Shown piece after piece: positions 37,692 to 46,349 of a stretch of DNA of 64,000 bases; the first letter of the stretch is position 1; each line of letters starts with the position of its first letter. The stretch spans positions 62,001-126,000 of the forward strand of contig NZ_FQVJ01000005.1 of NCBI RefSeq assembly GCF_900129125.1, read 5' to 3'. The notes under the pieces are model-generated. The model saw only the letters and a program-made list of their open reading frames with translations, did no database searches and was not told where the DNA came from. A program made the translations under genes and the position numbers. The stretch comes from Acidocella aminolytica 101 = DSM 11237. GTDB lineage: Bacteria > Pseudomonadota > Alphaproteobacteria > Acetobacterales > Acetobacteraceae.

Positions 37692-40370
37692 CTAGGCGTT
37701 TTGGCGCAAGGCCGCCGCGTCAATGCGTTTGCGGTGGCGCATGTGGAAAACCTTGTAAGTGGCAAAGCAGCCGCCCGCCACGCTGCGCCCTAGCTCCCGA
37801 CGGTCAAGCAAGACCAGCCCTGGCGGCAGCCCAGCATTCACGCCCCGCTCAGTCAGATGCTGGGCCAAGACACGGGTCAGCAGCCCGGGGCCGGAGAGCA
37901 GCCAAGGAATTTCATTATCACCACGATTGATCGCCGCCGCCACAGTCCGTAGCGCGGCTTGCAGTACTGGATGTCCTGGTGCTGCGGCCAGGAAGTGATT
38001 GCCGGCACAACCAAACTCCTCCTGCGGCAGAACCAAGTTTGCCCCATGGGGCACCAGATTATCCAGCGGCCGCAGGCAACGGTCATCCGCATCAGCATAC
38101 ACGCCGCCCTCGGCCACCAGTACCGCCAAGCGAAAAATATCTGCCTTCTGCGGAACTTCCCGCACGCGCTGAAAGGCCCCCAGAACGGGGCCAGGGAATT
38201 TAGCGGCCAGATAATCCTGGGCCCGGGCTGTATCGAACCGCCGCCACTCATGGCCGGGATTGCAGGTCCGCCAGCTTTGCATCATCGCCTCAACATCGGC
38301 GGGTACGTCCGGCTGGTCCCAGAAAGCAGTAATGAGACGGGGGATTAGCATGGCATCCCCCGGCTCAGGGATGAAATCCAGCTTTTCCGCCTGACGCAGG
38401 GCCAACAGCAAGGCAGCGGCAGCGGCGGTGCTGTCTGGCGCTTCGCGTACCAAGGTGGCGAGAGGAGCCACCCGCTCGAACGGTGAAAGGCCGCTCAGCG
38501 CGGGCCAGCTTTCCGCCATATCTTCATCCAGCGCATATTCGTGAATTATCTGCCCTAGCAGAGACTGCGAAATATTTAAGGATTCGCGTCGCAAACGGCG
38601 ATCGGCGGCCATTAGCTCATATTGACGGCGCAAATGCGCGCGCGCGCCCGGCAAGTTGAAGCGCATCAACTGGATACGGGCCAGAGCCTCCTGCAGGGAG
38701 ACGTCGTTCGGGTAAAGCTGGGCCGCGTCTTCGTAATGCTTAAGGGCAGCCTCCGTCTGCCAGAGGCTCTCTGCCAGGGCGCCGATACAACGGCGCTTGA
38801 CCGCGCGCTCGGCCCGGGTGGTGGCGGGAATACCCAACAGGCTTTTCTGAAGCATGGCGTCCGACCCGGCCAGCAACTCGGTCTGGAACCGTTCGACCCA
38901 CAGCCAAAATTGTTGGGGCGCGGCAGCGGTGGCGGTACGGGCAGCGTGCAGGGCCTCGTCCATCTGCCCGGTGCGGCGTAACAGCGTGATCCGCCAGCTT
39001 TGTAGCTGAGGGGTGGCGCCATATTCGCGCTCCATGGCCTGCAGGCCCATTAGCGCATCTTGCATGCGGCCCTGCCAAGCCTGCGTGTCCAGCATACCAA
39101 AACGGAAGGCGAGTTCACCCGGCTTTATCGCGGCGGCGGCACGGTAAATTTCGTATGCCTGGGCGGCATCTCCCACGGTGAGCGCCTGGCTGGCGAGTTG
39201 AGTGACGGCATCCGTGTGACCGGGCGACAATTCCAGGGCGCGGATCAAGTGTGCATTGCTCTCCTGCTGGCGGCCCAGCCGGTATTCCTGCCGCGCCAAC
39301 TCCGCGAGGAGGGTAGGGTTTTCCGGTTCCTGCGCCAAGGCCGCGCCGAAGAAGCGGGCGGCCTCCTCGGCGCAGCCGGCCTGACGTTCAGTGTACGCCA
39401 GGCTGAGTAGCAACGGCATGCTGCCGGGATACGCCTCCAACAGTGCCTTGGCGGCGGTTCGGGCGTCATCCAACATACCGGCGTCGCGAAGTTCCTCAAT
39501 TAGCCCGATGCGCGGCGCCAGCTCCGTTGGCGCCAGGCGGATCGCATCCTCGAAATATCGCCGCGCAGCCTCGTGCTCGGCCTGGGCACGAGCGCAATAG
39601 CCGCGTCCCAACGCCACGGCCCAGAAGTCAGACTTGATTTCTTCAGCGCGCTGGAGCGCCGTTTTAGCGTCCTCGAACCGGTCCAGGGCGCGCAGTTCCT
39701 CAGAAATATCCAGCCACCGCCAGACATCACCTGGCGCCAGCTCAGCCGCCTGCTCAAACCAGGACAGAGCAGCCGTGCGCTCCCCCGCCGCCCGTGCAAG
39801 ATGGCCGAGCATCACATGCGCATGCCAAAACCTCTTATGCTGGGCAAGAAGCTGCCGCAGCACAATGGCGGCCTCGTCAGTCCTCCCGGCATCTCGCAGT
39901 ACGTCCGCCAGAGCCTTGGCGGGCCATGGGTCCTCCGGTGTCAGGTGGGTAGCCGCCCGCAACGCCGCCAGCCTGCGCGGCAACTCCGCCGTAACCGGAA
40001 GGGCAGCAAGACGGGTGGCAAGCTCAGAGGGTGTGAAATCCAGGCTGTTGGATAAAGGCTGGCCGGTTTTCACCTCGCGCGCGCTGAGAGTGATATTTGG
40101 CGCCCCGTGTAGTTCAAGCAGGGGCAATACCAGCGGCCAATCAAAACCGTAATGGCCATCGCCAATACCGGCCTCGGCGACATCCTTGCGGTAAACCTCG
40201 GCCACAACGCGGCCGGCGGGGGTACCGTTGATTAGGAATTCAATCTCCAGCCGCTGCTGGGGGGCCTCCTCAAACCAAGCCCAACCAGCGACATTCAGCG
40301 CTTCACCAAGCTGGTCAATATAGCCTCTGACTCTCAACGCACCGATCCCGTGATTATTCATTATGACCAC
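37692..40370 (-). CDS. TPR-containing GT32-type glycosyltransferase
   Basis: An 892-residue protein with three regions. Residues about 10-75 look like a small beta-sandwich (VRGYIDQLGEALNVAGWAW, YGFDWPL) of a kind seen at the start of glycan-biosynthesis proteins. Residues about 130-610 are tetratricopeptide-like helical repeats. Residues about 690-870 form a GT32 (OCH1-like) glycosyltransferase with IPRLITAFWDQP, KADIFRLAVLVAEGGVYADAD and the DXD motif in DADDRC. No signal peptide is seen, so it is probably cytosolic, modifying a surface glycan or protein such as flagellin or an S-layer. The acceptor is unknown. Confidence 0.8.
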   Translation of the reverse strand: MVIMNNHGIGALRVRGYIDQLGEALNVAGWAWFEEAPQQRLEIEFLINGTPAGRVVAEVYRKDVAEAGIGDGHYGFDWPLVLPLLELHGAPNITLSAREVKTGQPLSNSLDFTPSELATRLAALPVTAELPRRLAALRAATHLTPEDPWPAKALADVLRDAGRTDEAAIVLRQLLAQHKRFWHAHVMLGHLARAAGERTAALSWFEQAAELAPGDVWRWLDISEELRALDRFEDAKTALQRAEEIKSDFWAVALGRGYCARAQAEHEAARRYFEDAIRLAPTELAPRIGLIEELRDAGMLDDARTAAKALLEAYPGSMPLLLSLAYTERQAGCAEEAARFFGAALAQEPENPTLLAELARQEYRLGRQQESNAHLIRALELSPGHTDAVTQLASQALTVGDAAQAYEIYRAAAAIKPGELAFRFGMLDTQAWQGRMQDALMGLQAMEREYGATPQLQSWRITLLRRTGQMDEALHAARTATAAAPQQFWLWVERFQTELLAGSDAMLQKSLLGIPATTRAERAVKRRCIGALAESLWQTEAALKHYEDAAQLYPNDVSLQEALARIQLMRFNLPGARAHLRRQYELMAADRRLRRESLNISQSLLGQIIHEYALDEDMAESWPALSGLSPFERVAPLATLVREAPDSTAAAAALLLALRQAEKLDFIPEPGDAMLIPRLITAFWDQPDVPADVEAMMQSWRTCNPGHEWRRFDTARAQDYLAAKFPGPVLGAFQRVREVPQKADIFRLAVLVAEGGVYADADDRCLRPLDNLVPHGANLVLPQEEFGCAGNHFLAAAPGHPVLQAALRTVAAAINRGDNEIPWLLSGPGLLTRVLAQHLTERGVNAGLPPGLVLLDRRELGRSVAGGCFATYKVFHMRHRKRIDAAALRQNA

Positions 40371-40543
40371 GTCTTAGCCCGCATTCCGTTTTGTTTCAGT
40401 ACGCTGACTTTTTAAAATCACATAGAAACCTTCACGCTGGCGCGCAGCCATTACAAGCCACGGAAGAATTAAGCCTTTCAACATTCAGTATTGGTAAATG
40501 GCCGCTCTCATACTACCTAAACCCCCGGCATGGCAGGATTGTA

Positions 40544-41890
40544 ATGATGGATTTCGACCTCTTCGTGATTGGCGGAGGCTCTGGCGGGGTACGTTGTGCG
40601 CGCATTGCGGCAGGCTACGGAGCGCGCGTGGGCGTGGCGGAAGCACGCTTCTGGGGTGGAACCTGCGTGAATGTGGGCTGCGTGCCGAAGAAATTCATGG
40701 TGATGGCGGCAGAGTATGGCGCCCTGGCCGAGGATGCGCGCGGCTTTGGCTGGGATATGACCGCGGGTGGGCATGACTGGGCCGCGCTGCTGGCTGCAAA
40801 AGACAAGGAAATCAGCCGTCTGAACGGCATTTACCGCCGACTGCTGGACAATGCGGGCGCAACAATTTTTGACGCGAAGGCCAGTTTTATAGACGCCCAT
40901 ACGCTGGATGTGGGCGGGAAGCGCGTTACGGCGGAACGGATTGTGATTGCCACTGGCGGGCATCCGACCGGGCTGGATATTCCCGGCGCGGACCATGCCA
41001 TCATTTCGGATGACATCTTCGTGATGCCGGACATGCCGCGGCGCGTGGCAGTTGTGGGTAGTGGCTATATCGCGGTGGAGTTCGCTGGCGTGTTTGCGGG
41101 GCTGAGGGCGGAAACGCATCTTGTGTATCGCCAGCCACTGCCGCTGCGCGGCTTCGATACGGATCTGCGTGAGGCACTGGCCGAGGCACTGGCGCAGAAT
41201 AACGTGACTCTGCACGCGGGCACTACGCCGGCCGCCATCACGGCGGACGCGCATGGCAAGCATCTCGCTCTGTCCAGCGGGGAAGTGGTGACGGTGGATA
41301 CCGTGTTCTTTGCAACCGGGCGTGCGGCAAATACTAGGGGGCTGAATCTGGCCGCCGCCGGCGTGACGACCGGCAAGAAAGGGGAAATTCCCGTGGGGCC
41401 GGATTTTGCCACCAATGTGCCGCATATCTACGCGCTGGGCGATGTGACGGACCGGCTGAACCTGACTCCGGTGGCCACCGCCGAAGGGCACGCGCTGGCC
41501 GATACGCTCTATGGCAACAAGCCGCGCGGGGTAAGCCTGGAGAACGTGCCAACGGCGGTGTTTTCCATTCCGCCCATCGCCACGGTGGGACTGACGGAGG
41601 AGGAAGCGGCGAAGCGGCCGAATGGGGTGAAGATTTTTGTCTCCAAATTCACCCCCATGCGCCACACCATCAGCGGGCGGACACGCAAGACGTTGATGAA
41701 GCTGATCGTGGACGCCAAGACCGATAAGGTGCTAGGCGCGCACATGCTGGGTGAGGATGCCCCGGAAATCATGCAAGGTCTAGCGGTGGCGATCATAACC
41801 GGCGCGACGAAGGCGGATTTCGACCGGACCATCGGGATTCATCCGACGGCGGCGGAAGAATTCGTGACCATGCGCACACAGACCCGGTAA
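40544..41890 (+). CDS. gor: glutathione-disulfide reductase
   Basis: FAD/NADPH enzyme reducing glutathione disulfide. The 448 residues start at MMDFDLFVIGGGSGG, the FAD-binding fingerprint. The redox pair is Cys41 and Cys46 in GGTCVNVGC. The second nucleotide site GSGYIAVEFAGVF is followed by an Arg-containing segment (VYRQPLPLRGFD) that favours NADPH. The catalytic His lies in GIHPTAAEEF near the C-terminus. The open frame 51 codons upstream is rejected as not family-like. Confidence 0.92.
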   Translation: MMDFDLFVIGGGSGGVRCARIAAGYGARVGVAEARFWGGTCVNVGCVPKKFMVMAAEYGALAEDARGFGWDMTAGGHDWAALLAAKDKEISRLNGIYRRLLDNAGATIFDAKASFIDAHTLDVGGKRVTAERIVIATGGHPTGLDIPGADHAIISDDIFVMPDMPRRVAVVGSGYIAVEFAGVFAGLRAETHLVYRQPLPLRGFDTDLREALAEALAQNNVTLHAGTTPAAITADAHGKHLALSSGEVVTVDTVFFATGRAANTRGLNLAAAGVTTGKKGEIPVGPDFATNVPHIYALGDVTDRLNLTPVATAEGHALADTLYGNKPRGVSLENVPTAVFSIPPIATVGLTEEEAAKRPNGVKIFVSKFTPMRHTISGRTRKTLMKLIVDAKTDKVLGAHMLGEDAPEIMQGLAVAIITGATKADFDRTIGIHPTAAEEFVTMRTQTR

Positions 41891-42019
41891 AAAGAGCCGC
41901 CTTGCCCCTCCGCCTGCGCGGCGCGCGGCAGGGTTGATGAGCCCTTGCAGGCGGGCGAGTAGCGTTTATTTGTGAAACAGGCTTAATTAGGGCGATAAGG
42001 AACGCCCTTTGGAGATAGT

Positions 42020-43411
42020 ATGGATACGATCACCCCAGCGGATATGACCTCCGGCTGGACACCACACAGCTGGCGCGACTGCCCGATCAAGCAGGTGCCT
42101 AGCTACCCCAACCCGGACAAACTAGCCGCGATGGAAGCGCGCTTGGCACAGTTTCCGCCGTTGGTGTTTGCCGGTGAGGCCCGGAACCTAAAGGCGCAGC
42201 TCGCGCGGGCGTCCAAGGGGCAGGCTTTTGTGTTGCAGGGGGGTGATTGCGCCGAGAGTTTTGGGGATTTTACCGCCAATATCATCCGCGACACCTTCCG
42301 AGTGCTGTTGCAGATGGCGGTGGTGCTGACCTTTGGCGGCGCCATGCCAGTAGTGAAGCTGGGCCGCATGGCCGGGCAGTTCGCCAAGCCCCGCTCCTCG
42401 GACACTGAAACGCAAGGCGATGTGACCCTGCCCTCTTACCGGGGCGATATCATCAACGGGCCGGAATTCTCACCAGAAGCGCGCATCCCCGACCCTGCGC
42501 GAATGGAGTTCGGCTATTTCCAGTCCGCCGGGACGCTGAACCTGCTGCGGGCCTTTGCCTCCGGCGGTTATGCGGACTTGCATCAGGTGCATCGCTGGAA
42601 CCTGGATTTTGTCCAGAACTCGCCACTGGCGGCGAAGTATCAGGACCTCGCCACGCGCATCGACGAGACGCTGCGCTTTATGGCCGCATGCGGAATGACC
42701 AGCGCGGACACCCCGCAAGTGCGCGAGACGGATTTCTATACCAGCCATGAGGCGCTGCTTTTGCCTTATGAACAGGCGCTGACCCGCGTGGATTCCACTA
42801 CTGGCGAATCTTACGCTTGCTCAGCGCACTTCCTGTGGATTGGCGACCGCACCCGCCAGTTGGATGGCGCGCATGTGGAGTTCATGCGCGGGATCAAGAA
42901 TCCGATCGGCATGAAGGTTGGCCCCTCGATGGAGGTCGATGACCTTTTGCGGATCATGGACGTGCTCGACCCGGAGAACGAACCCGGCCGCCTGACGCTG
43001 ATTACCCGCATGGGGGCCGGCAAGGTGGCGGAGAAGCTGCCGCCCTTGCTGCGCGCGGTGAAGCAGGCCGGACGCACCCCGGTTTGGCTGTGCGATGCCA
43101 TGCATGGCAACGGCATCACCACCGCCGCCAAGGTGAAGACCCGCCGGTTCGACGATATCGTGACCGAGTTGCGCGGTTTCTTCGACGCGCATGAGGCTGA
43201 AGGCACCGTTGCGGGCGGGGCGCATCTGGAAATGACCGGGCGCGACGTGACCGAATGTGTGGGCGGGGCGCGCGGCCTTTCAGAAGACGGGCTGGGCGAA
43301 CGGTACGAGACGTTCTGCGACCCACGCCTGAATGCTGAACAATCACTGGAGGTAGCGTTCTATCTGGCGGAGGAGTTGAAATCCCGCCGCGCTTCGAAGG
43401 CAGCCGCGTGA
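42020..43411 (+). CDS. class II 3-deoxy-7-phosphoheptulonate synthase
   Basis: First enzyme of the shikimate pathway, condensing PEP and erythrose 4-phosphate. The 463-residue plant/actinobacterial-type class II enzyme carries [10 protein letters not shown] (metal Cys), [14 protein letters not shown], and [10 protein letters not shown]. The ATG has GGAG 7 bases upstream, and a small hairpin (AGGGCG / CGCCCT at 41989-42008) sits just before the ribosome site. The stop overlaps the next gene's GTG by 4 bases, coupling it to NAD salvage genes. Confidence 0.95.
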   Translation: MDTITPADMTSGWTPHSWRDCPIKQVPSYPNPDKLAAMEARLAQFPPLVFAGEARNLKAQLARASKGQAFVLQGGDCAESFGDFTANIIRDTFRVLLQMAVVLTFGGAMPVVKLGRMAGQFAKPRSSDTETQGDVTLPSYRGDIINGPEFSPEARIPDPARMEFGYFQSAGTLNLLRAFASGGYADLHQVHRWNLDFVQNSPLAAKYQDLATRIDETLRFMAACGMTSADTPQVRETDFYTSHEALLLPYEQALTRVDSTTGESYACSAHFLWIGDRTRQLDGAHVEFMRGIKNPIGMKVGPSMEVDDLLRIMDVLDPENEPGRLTLITRMGAGKVAEKLPPLLRAVKQAGRTPVWLCDAMHGNGITTAAKVKTRRFDDIVTELRGFFDAHEAEGTVAGGAHLEMTGRDVTECVGGARGLSEDGLGERYETFCDPRLNAEQSLEVAFYLAEELKSRRASKAAA

Positions 43412-44541
43412 CACCGGCGCCGCTGTCGGATGGCGAAATCGCCGCACGGACCGACGCTTATTTTAACCGGACACGGGAGGTTGTCTCCCGCTTCGGAGAT
43501 GCAACGGTAACATACGCTATCTTCCTGCGCCGTCCCGTGGTTTGCGCGCCCGCCATCATGGTGGAGTGGCTGCAGACCGTGGGCAAGGCGCGGGGGCAGC
43601 ATTTTCAGATTGAACTGCCGCACAAGGAAGGTGCCTGGGTGGGTGCGGGGGAGCCACTGGTTTATGTGACCGGTTCCTTCGTGGCGCTCTCAGACCTTGA
43701 GACGCTGGCGCTGCAAAAAATCGGCGCGGCCTGCGTGGCGGCGCATAATGCCTTCCAGATGGCAGCAGCGTTGCCGCAATCCGCGTTTCTGGCCATGGAG
43801 GCACGGCATTGCGCCGGGGCGGAGATGCAGGAGATTATGGCCTATGCCTGCGCCGTGGGCTCTCGCGCCGCCCAGGCAGAAGGCGCCAAGGGCTTCATCG
43901 GCAATGCCAATGACTGGACGGCGCATTATTTCGGCGCGCCGAAGGGCTATGGTACCATGCCTCATGCGCTGATCGGCTACGCCAACTCCACCCTGCGCGC
44001 GGCCGAGATGTTCGTGGACACCTTCCCGGATGAACCGCTGACCGTGCTGGTGGATTATTTCGGGCGCGAGGTAACGGATGCGCTGGAAGTCTGCCGCCGT
44101 TTCCCTGGCATGGCGGCCGCCGGCAAGCTTTCTGTGCGGCTGGACACACATGGCGGGCGGTATCTGCAAGGGTTGGACCCGCAGCAAAGCTATGCTGTGC
44201 TGGAACGCCATGCCCCAGGCGCGCTAAGGCGTTACCGTAGCCAACGGGAGCTTGGGTACCTGATTGGCACCGGTGTGTCCGCCGCCGCGATCTGGAAGAT
44301 GCGTGAGGCGTTGAATGAGGCAGGCTTCCCGGCGGTGAAGATTGTCGCGTCCTCAGGCTTCGGGGTAGAGAAATGCTCGGTGATGGCGGATGCCAAGGCG
44401 CCGATTGATGTGGTGGGCACGGGCAGTTTCATCCCCGAGGGCTGGAGCGAGACCTATGCCACCGCCGATATCGTGGCTTATGACGGCGTGCCGAGAGTGA
44501 AAATTGGGCGTGAGTTCCTGCTCCGCCAGCAGCAGGGCTAA
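43408..44541 (+). CDS. pncB: nicotinate phosphoribosyltransferase
   Basis: Adds phosphoribosyl to nicotinate in NAD salvage. The 377-residue protein of the alphaproteobacterial PncB-like type shows [40 protein letters not shown] and VVGTGSF. The GTG start at 43408 overlaps the DAHP synthase stop by 4 bases. nadE follows after 22 bases, and these two consecutive NAD-pathway steps support the assignment. Confidence 0.88.
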   Translation: MTPAPLSDGEIAARTDAYFNRTREVVSRFGDATVTYAIFLRRPVVCAPAIMVEWLQTVGKARGQHFQIELPHKEGAWVGAGEPLVYVTGSFVALSDLETLALQKIGAACVAAHNAFQMAAALPQSAFLAMEARHCAGAEMQEIMAYACAVGSRAAQAEGAKGFIGNANDWTAHYFGAPKGYGTMPHALIGYANSTLRAAEMFVDTFPDEPLTVLVDYFGREVTDALEVCRRFPGMAAAGKLSVRLDTHGGRYLQGLDPQQSYAVLERHAPGALRRYRSQRELGYLIGTGVSAAAIWKMREALNEAGFPAVKIVASSGFGVEKCSVMADAKAPIDVVGTGSFIPEGWSETYATADIVAYDGVPRVKIGREFLLRQQQG

Positions 44542-44563
44542 GCAAGGCTTTAAGGCTGAAGAT

Positions 44564-46228
44564 ATGAGCGACACGCTGAATATCGCTATCGCGCAGATTA
44601 ATTTGCATCTGGGTGCCATCGAGGAAAATCTGGCCAAGATCCGCGCCGTGCGGGTGGAAGCAGCCCGGCTGGGTGCGGATCTGGTGGTGACGCCGGAGCT
44701 CTCCATCGCGGGGTATCCACCGGAGGATCTGGTACTAAAGCCGGCTTTTGTCGCGGCCTGTGAGGCGGCGGCGGAGGAACTGGCGAAGGACACCGCCGAT
44801 GGTGGGCCCGGGCTTATTGTGGGGCTGCCCTGGCGCGACGGCGACAAGCTCTATAACGCCGCGTTTCTGCTGGATGGCGGGCGCATTGTCGCACGACGCT
44901 GCAAGGTAGAGCTGCCAAATTACGGTGTGTTCGACGAGAAACGCGTGTTCAACCCCGGCCTGCCCGCCGGACCGGTGCCTTTCAGGGGCTTCCGGCTGGG
45001 GCTGATGATCTGCGAGGATTGGTGGCTGCCGCATGTTGCGGAAACGCTGGCCGAAACCGGGGCGGAGATGCTGCTTTCCATCAATGGCTCGCCGTTTGAG
45101 GACGGCAAGCAGAGCGTGCGCGTAACGCTGGCGGTGGAACGGGTGGTGGAAACCGAGCTGCCTTATGTGTTCGCCGCACAGGTATGCGGGCAGGATGAGG
45201 TGGTGTTCGACGGCGCCTCCTTCGTGCTGAATGCCGACCGCACGCTGGCCGTGCAAATGCCCTATTTCGAGGAAGCTGTGACGCTGACAAACTGGACCCG
45301 CACCGGGGCCGGGCTGGTCTGCGCGAAACAGCCGCTGCCGCCGGAGCCGGGGCGGTTTGAGCTGATCTATCAGGCGATGATGTGGGGCCTGCGGGATTAT
45401 GTGAATAAAAACGGCTTCCCTGGCGTGGTGCTGGGGCTTTCAGGGGGCATTGATTCCGCCATTTCCGCCGCCGTGGCCGCTGATGCGCTCGGGCCGGAGC
45501 GGGTACGCGCGGTGATGCTACCCAGCCCTTATACCTCTGCTCACAGCCTGGAGGACGCCGCCGCTTGTGCGGACATGCTGGGCATACCGTATGAAACCAT
45601 TCCCATTTCCGGCGCGATGGACGCCTTTACAGCGGCCCTGGCACCAGCCTTCGCAGGCAAATCGCCGGATATTACGGAGGAAAACATCCAGTCTCGAGCG
45701 CGCGGGCTGATTTTGATGGCAATTTCCAACAAATTCGGGCCGATGCTGCTGACCACGGGCAATAAGTCTGAAATGTCAGTGGGGTATGCCACGCTGTATG
45801 GCGATATGTGCGGCGGCTATTCGGTGCTTAAGGATATCTACAAGACTACGGTGTTCGAGATCTCGCACTGGCGCAACGCGAACCATCCTAAGGGCGCGCT
45901 AACCAAGGCCGGCCCGGCCATGCCGGAGCGGATTATCACCAAGCCGCCCTCGGCCGAGTTGCGGGAGAACCAGACGGACCAAGACAGCCTCCCACCTTAT
46001 GAGGTGCTGGACGCGATTTTGGAGCATTTGATCGAAGGCGAACGCTCGGCTGATGAGATTGTGGCGCAGGGTTTTGACCGCCCGACCGTGCTGCGCGTTA
46101 TCAAGCTGCTAGACCGCGCCGAGTATAAACGCCGCCAAGCGCCGCCGGGCGTGAAGATCACCGCCAAGGCTTTCGGGAGGGACCGGCGCTACCCGCTAAC
46201 CAACGGATTTACCAACCTTATCAAATAG
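44564..46228 (+). CDS. nadE: glutamine-dependent NAD+ synthase
   Basis: Converts nicotinate adenine dinucleotide to NAD using glutamine. The 554 residues comprise a nitrilase-type glutaminase domain (Glu in TPELSIAG, Lys in CKVELPNYGVF, Cys150 in MICEDWW) and a synthetase domain with the ATP motif LSGGIDSA near residue 293. The ATG at 44564 is chosen because the longer frame starts inside pncB and is not family-like. It is third in the DAHP synthase-pncB-nadE run. Confidence 0.95.
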   Translation: MSDTLNIAIAQINLHLGAIEENLAKIRAVRVEAARLGADLVVTPELSIAGYPPEDLVLKPAFVAACEAAAEELAKDTADGGPGLIVGLPWRDGDKLYNAAFLLDGGRIVARRCKVELPNYGVFDEKRVFNPGLPAGPVPFRGFRLGLMICEDWWLPHVAETLAETGAEMLLSINGSPFEDGKQSVRVTLAVERVVETELPYVFAAQVCGQDEVVFDGASFVLNADRTLAVQMPYFEEAVTLTNWTRTGAGLVCAKQPLPPEPGRFELIYQAMMWGLRDYVNKNGFPGVVLGLSGGIDSAISAAVAADALGPERVRAVMLPSPYTSAHSLEDAAACADMLGIPYETIPISGAMDAFTAALAPAFAGKSPDITEENIQSRARGLILMAISNKFGPMLLTTGNKSEMSVGYATLYGDMCGGYSVLKDIYKTTVFEISHWRNANHPKGALTKAGPAMPERIITKPPSAELRENQTDQDSLPPYEVLDAILEHLIEGERSADEIVAQGFDRPTVLRVIKLLDRAEYKRRQAPPGVKITAKAFGRDRRYPLTNGFTNLIK

Positions 46229-46349
46229 CTCAGGTCTGAGTCCCGTAATATTCGCTGACATTCCTCTGGTTTTTTCCTGAGAAGGCGGTATTACACTCTT
46301 TCGCCCGTTTTCTCCGGGCGGGTGTGTGAGGGGAGATTAAGTACAGCCG

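Noticed and set aside
40517-41665. Open frame of 382 codons opposite glutathione reductase
   Set aside because: Shadow of a gene with intact catalytic motifs.
46302-46320. GC hairpin before the SNF2 gene as terminator of nadE
   Set aside because: Six-pair stem with no T-run; too weak to call.
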